64,000 nt of DNA from Mahella sp. GTDB taxonomy: Bacteria > Bacillota > Clostridia > Mahellales > Mahellaceae. The notes beneath the pieces are model-generated. The model made no database searches and was not told the origin of the DNA. It worked only from the letters and a program-made list of their open reading frames with translations. The stretch covers positions 26,579 to 90,578 of the forward strand of contig NZ_JAIHAU010000002.1 in NCBI RefSeq assembly GCF_020054945.1. Reading direction: 5' to 3'. This document shows, piece by piece, positions 61,188 to 64,000 of the stretch. A program made the translations under genes and the position numbers. Position 1 is the first letter of the stretch; each line of letters begins with the position of its first letter.

Positions 61188-62708
61188 TCATTTCCCTCCC
61201 GTAGCAGCTCGCATTATTATTTCTTGATCCGCATCTTTATAATTAAACTCGCCAGTAAACTTGCCTTCGTGCATTACCAGTATCCTGTCGCTCATACCCA
61301 ATATCTCGGGCAGTTCGGATGAGATCATTACTATAGCAACGCCTTGTTCCACAAGTTCATTCATGATATTGTATATCTCGTGTTTAGCACCCACATCTAT
61401 ACCGCGCGTCGGTTCATCCAATATTAAAACCTTAGGCTCCGACATAAGCCATTTGGCTATTACCACCTTTTGCTGGTTGCCGCCGCTTAAATTGGCTGCC
61501 TTTTGCGCTATAGACGGCGTCTTTATGTTTAACTCTTTTACATATGACTGCGCATATTTAATCTTTTTGTTATTATCTATAACGGAAAACCGCGATATTT
61601 TGCTGTAATTCGGCAAAGCTATGTTTTCGGCTATATCCATAAGAAGAACCAGTCCGTAACGCTTTCTATCCTCCGAAAGGTAAGCTATACCATTGTGTAT
61701 AGCATCTATAGGACTGTTTATCTCAACCTGTCTGCCATTTATATATACCTCGCCCTCTCTCCGAGCGCCAAAACCACCGAATATGCTGGAAGCCAGTTCG
61801 GTACGTCCCGCACCCATAAGGCCTGCTAAGCCTAGTATTTCGCCCCTTCTTATCTCAAAACTAACGTTATCGATCAATTTTTTATCTGGTATATCAGGAT
61901 CATATACGGTATAATTCCTAATCTCCATAACCACGTCTTTGGCAGTATGCTCAACCCTGGGGAACTGCTCTGTAAGCTCACGCCCGACCATCGCTGCTAT
62001 TATCTTATCCTCTGTCATATCGGCCACACAGTCAGTACACACGGTAGATCCATCGCGAAGTACCGTAACTGTATCGGCTATATGAAATATTTCGTCCAGC
62101 TTATGCGATATATATATGCATGTAACTCCTCTTTGTTTTAAATCCAAAAGTATCTTAAAGAGCAATTCGGTTTCAGCTTCGGTAAGTGCCGATGTCGGCT
62201 CGTCCAGAATCAATATCTTTGCATTTTTAGACAATGCTTTGGCGATCTCTACCATCTGCTGCATGCCTACACCCAGATTCATAACCTTGGTATGAGGGTT
62301 TATATTTATGTGGAGCTCTTTAAGGAACTTTGCGGCATCAGCATATACCTTATTCCAATCTATGACGCCATTTTTTACAGGCTCGTTGCCGAGGTATATA
62401 TTCTCGCCAACAGTCATGTATTTTACTAGCGTAAGCTCCTGATATATTATGGCTATACCGGCATTTTCGCTGTCTCGTGTATTATTAAATCTCTTTATTT
62501 CGCCATCTATCACTATATCGCCTTCATAAGTTCCATATGGATAAACACCGCTTAATATTTTCATCAGCGTTGATTTGCCGGCACCGTTTTCACCGCACAA
62601 CGCATGTATTTCCCCTTTTTTTACTTCAAATGTAACATTGTTTAATGCTCGGACACCGGGGAAATCCTTTATTATATTTCTCATCTCAATCACATATTCA
62701 TCGCTCAT
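61188..62708 (-). CDS. xylG: Sugar ABC transporter ATPase with two nucleotide-binding domains, XylG family
   Basis: This 506-residue protein has two fused ATPase domains. The first has GENGAGKSTLMKIL, LGVGMQQMVEIAKAL (signature region) and ILILDEPTSALTEAE. The second has a weak A-loop and signature LSGGNQQKVVIAKWL with VLILDEPTRGIDVGA, the usual pattern for sugar carriers with one catalytically weaker site. I start at the ATG at 62708, after GGGAGGGAT, nine codons inside the track ORF. A strong hairpin separates it from the first xylF gene. Confidence 0.95.
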   Translation of the reverse strand: MSDEYVIEMRNIIKDFPGVRALNNVTFEVKKGEIHALCGENGAGKSTLMKILSGVYPYGTYEGDIVIDGEIKRFNNTRDSENAGIAIIYQELTLVKYMTVGENIYLGNEPVKNGVIDWNKVYADAAKFLKELHININPHTKVMNLGVGMQQMVEIAKALSKNAKILILDEPTSALTEAETELLFKILLDLKQRGVTCIYISHKLDEIFHIADTVTVLRDGSTVCTDCVADMTEDKIIAAMVGRELTEQFPRVEHTAKDVVMEIRNYTVYDPDIPDKKLIDNVSFEIRRGEILGLAGLMGAGRTELASSIFGGFGARREGEVYINGRQVEINSPIDAIHNGIAYLSEDRKRYGLVLLMDIAENIALPNYSKISRFSVIDNNKKIKYAQSYVKELNIKTPSIAQKAANLSGGNQQKVVIAKWLMSEPKVLILDEPTRGIDVGAKHEIYNIMNELVEQGVAIVMISSELPEILGMSDRILVMHEGKFTGEFNYKDADQEIIMRAATGGK

Positions 62709-62732
62709 GCCTATCCCTCCCGTCTTTACAGC

Positions 62733-62765
62733 CATAAGGAACAGTCTTATCGGCTGTTCCTTATG
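62733..62765 (-). terminator. Intercistronic hairpin between xylF and xylG
   Basis: CATAAGGAACAG and its exact reverse complement close a 9-nt loop, 21 nt after the xylF stop codon. No U tract follows. Like the hairpin at 46519, it probably raises the level of binding protein over the ATPase and permease by partial termination or by blocking 3' exonucleases. Confidence 0.65.
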
Positions 62766-62785
62766 AACACATTCTTCCTTTTATG

Positions 62786-63877
62786 CTAATTTGAACCATA
62801 AACCTGTTCTTTGGTAAACCATCCGCTCTCTATAAGCTCTTTGTCTATATTGTCCTTGGTTATTACAACAGGGGTAAGCAGCACTGATGGTACTTCTATT
62901 TTACCGTTATCGACTTTGCCATTTACATCGGTTAATTCGCTGACCTCTTTGCCTTGCGCCATTTGGACGGCCAATTCGGCAGCTTTTTCCGCCAACACTC
63001 TCACATCTTTAAAGACCGTCATAGACTGCGTACCTTCCACTATCCTTTTTACCGCAGCCAACTCAGCGTCTTGCCCAGTTACAGGCACCTTGCCCGCCAA
63101 GCCCTGCGCGGCGAGCGCCTGTATTATGCCGCCGGCAGTACCATCATTAGGTGCCAGTACCGCGTCGACCTTATTATTATTCGCAGTAAGCGCATTTTCC
63201 ATCAGTTTCATGGCTTCTTCGGGCTGCCAATCTTTTATAGCCTGATCATACGCTATAGTTATGTCACCTTTATCGGCCAGAGGTTGTATATATTTCATAG
63301 CTCCTTGTTTAAAAAGCGTTGCATTGTTGTCAGTTGGTGAACCGGCAAACACATAATAAACACCTTTGGGTACCAGATCGGTTAAGAATTTGCCCTGTAG
63401 TTCTCCTACTTTTTCATTATCAAACGATATATAAAGATCCACATCGGTATTTTTTATGAGCCTATCGTAAGAGATAACCTTTATACCGGCTTTATGGGCC
63501 TCATCGACCAATGCCGCCGCCGAATCAGCATTCTGCGGATCTAAAACCAAAATGTCGATCCCCTGCGTAAGAAGGTTTTCTACTTGGTTGTTTTGAAGGT
63601 TTTCATCGTTGTTAGCAGCCTGAACGAGCACTTCTGCCCCAAGCGACTCGGCCTTTTTCGTAAATGCGTCTCTATCTCTCTCATATCTTTCTTCTCTCAG
63701 CGTCGGCAACGAAAAACCTATCTTTATTTTGTCTGAGTTTCCATCATCCGAGCTGTTGCTGGTATTACTTGTATCATCGGATGATACTGGTTGATTTGAG
63801 CTGCTGCACCCGGCCATTATACCTACAAGCATCACAAGCACGGTCAGCAATGCCAATACCTTTTTTAAATTATGCAT
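62786..63877 (-). CDS. xylF: Sugar-binding lipoprotein, XylF-like
   Basis: This 363-residue lipoprotein has the same signal (VGIMAGCSSS) and fold as the copy at 57114-58220. Characteristic stretches are IGFSLPTLREERYERDRDAF, LVLDPQNADSAAALVDEAHK and PNDGTAGGIIQALAAQG. It leads the xylFGH set, with RBS TAGGAGGATC, and delivers the sugar to XylH/XylG. D-xylose is the usual ligand for the family, although related sugars cannot be excluded. Confidence 0.94.
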   Translation of the reverse strand: MHNLKKVLALLTVLVMLVGIMAGCSSSNQPVSSDDTSNTSNSSDDGNSDKIKIGFSLPTLREERYERDRDAFTKKAESLGAEVLVQAANNDENLQNNQVENLLTQGIDILVLDPQNADSAAALVDEAHKAGIKVISYDRLIKNTDVDLYISFDNEKVGELQGKFLTDLVPKGVYYVFAGSPTDNNATLFKQGAMKYIQPLADKGDITIAYDQAIKDWQPEEAMKLMENALTANNNKVDAVLAPNDGTAGGIIQALAAQGLAGKVPVTGQDAELAAVKRIVEGTQSMTVFKDVRVLAEKAAELAVQMAQGKEVSELTDVNGKVDNGKIEVPSVLLTPVVITKDNIDKELIESGWFTKEQVYGSN

Positions 63878-64000
63878 AAATCGATCCTCCTATCAGAATA
63901 TTTTTATTGTTTATGGTTAATTATATAATGTATAATTTATAACGTCTCTGGAATAGTTTTATTTGTTTCTTAATTTATTTATTGAGATAGGAAGATCACT
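63878..64000. other. AT-rich leader upstream of xylF
   Basis: No gene is visible in the last 123 bases. A TATAAT lies on the minus strand at 63920-63925 with a poor -35, inside a nearly palindromic AT tract (ttatataatgtataatttataa). It could be the promoter and operator region of the sugar operon. Confidence 0.4.

Noticed and set aside
1-64000. tRNA, rRNA or complete insertion sequences
   Set aside because: I saw no tRNA cloverleaf sequence, no rRNA-like stretch and no intact transposase on either strand.

Overview
The window looks like a chromosomal segment of a low-to-mid GC, saccharolytic, anaerobic Firmicute (class Clostridia). The evidence is gene content and order: the tmk - yaaQ(darA) - yaaR - holB - yaaT(ricT) block, rex, a SpoIID-type protein, two Firmicute-style ABC sugar operons, a YesM/YesN two-component system, AGGAGG-type ribosome binding sites and sigma-A promoters. 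A Mahella/Thermoanaerobacterales-like host would fit, but that is a guess from gene content.

Region 1 (1-11.7 kb) is an accessory, defence-rich and scarred segment. On the minus strand lies part of a type III CRISPR-Cas operon: a Csx11-type Cas10 whose catalytic motifs look degenerate, a Cmr1-like RAMP protein, and a further RAMP gene cut by the window edge and missing from the ORF track. Next come a broken copy of the 3' end of a nagZ gene, the intact nagZ lipoprotein, and two remnants of an Rpn-type (recombination-promoting nuclease) coding tail. A 26-nt repeat occurs twice. Then follow a large SF2 helicase fused to a C-terminal HExxH zinc-protease-like domain and a decayed IS1634-type insertion sequence with both terminal repeats. 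No CRISPR array is visible.

Region 2 (11.7-23 kb) holds mostly housekeeping genes: an orphan L-fucose/arabinose-isomerase-family gene, a nitronate monooxygenase-like protein, an Lrp regulator with an aminotransferase, a VanW/YoaR protein, rex with a PRC-barrel gene, a secreted SpoIID protein carrying three nearly identical SH3 repeats, a zinc alcohol dehydrogenase and a 56-residue ferredoxin (also missing from the track).

Region 3 (23-43 kb) is one very long co-directional minus-strand array. Read in transcription order it starts with surface-polysaccharide genes. These include a set matching the WbpA/B/E/D (and I) route to UDP-2,3-diacetamido-uronic acid, three glycosyltransferases, an O-antigen-ligase/polymerase and an aminotransferase plus acetyltransferase pair. 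It then runs into dapF, a diaminopimelate-type aminotransferase, an Orn/Lys/Arg decarboxylase, tmk, a second O-antigen-ligase-like gene, darA, yaaR, holB and ricT.

Region 4 (43-64 kb) holds an MscS channel, an aminotransferase pseudogene, a CUT1 sugar ABC operon diverging from a YesN/YesM pair and a GH43 enzyme, an MFS exporter, and an L-threonine aldolase behind a glycine riboswitch with a terminator. It continues with a ribokinase-like protein lacking the usual catalytic Asp, a nucleoside kinase, and a XylFGH-type sugar operon with a chemoreceptor and a second, nearly duplicate binding protein. Intercistronic hairpins follow the binding-protein gene in both ABC operons.
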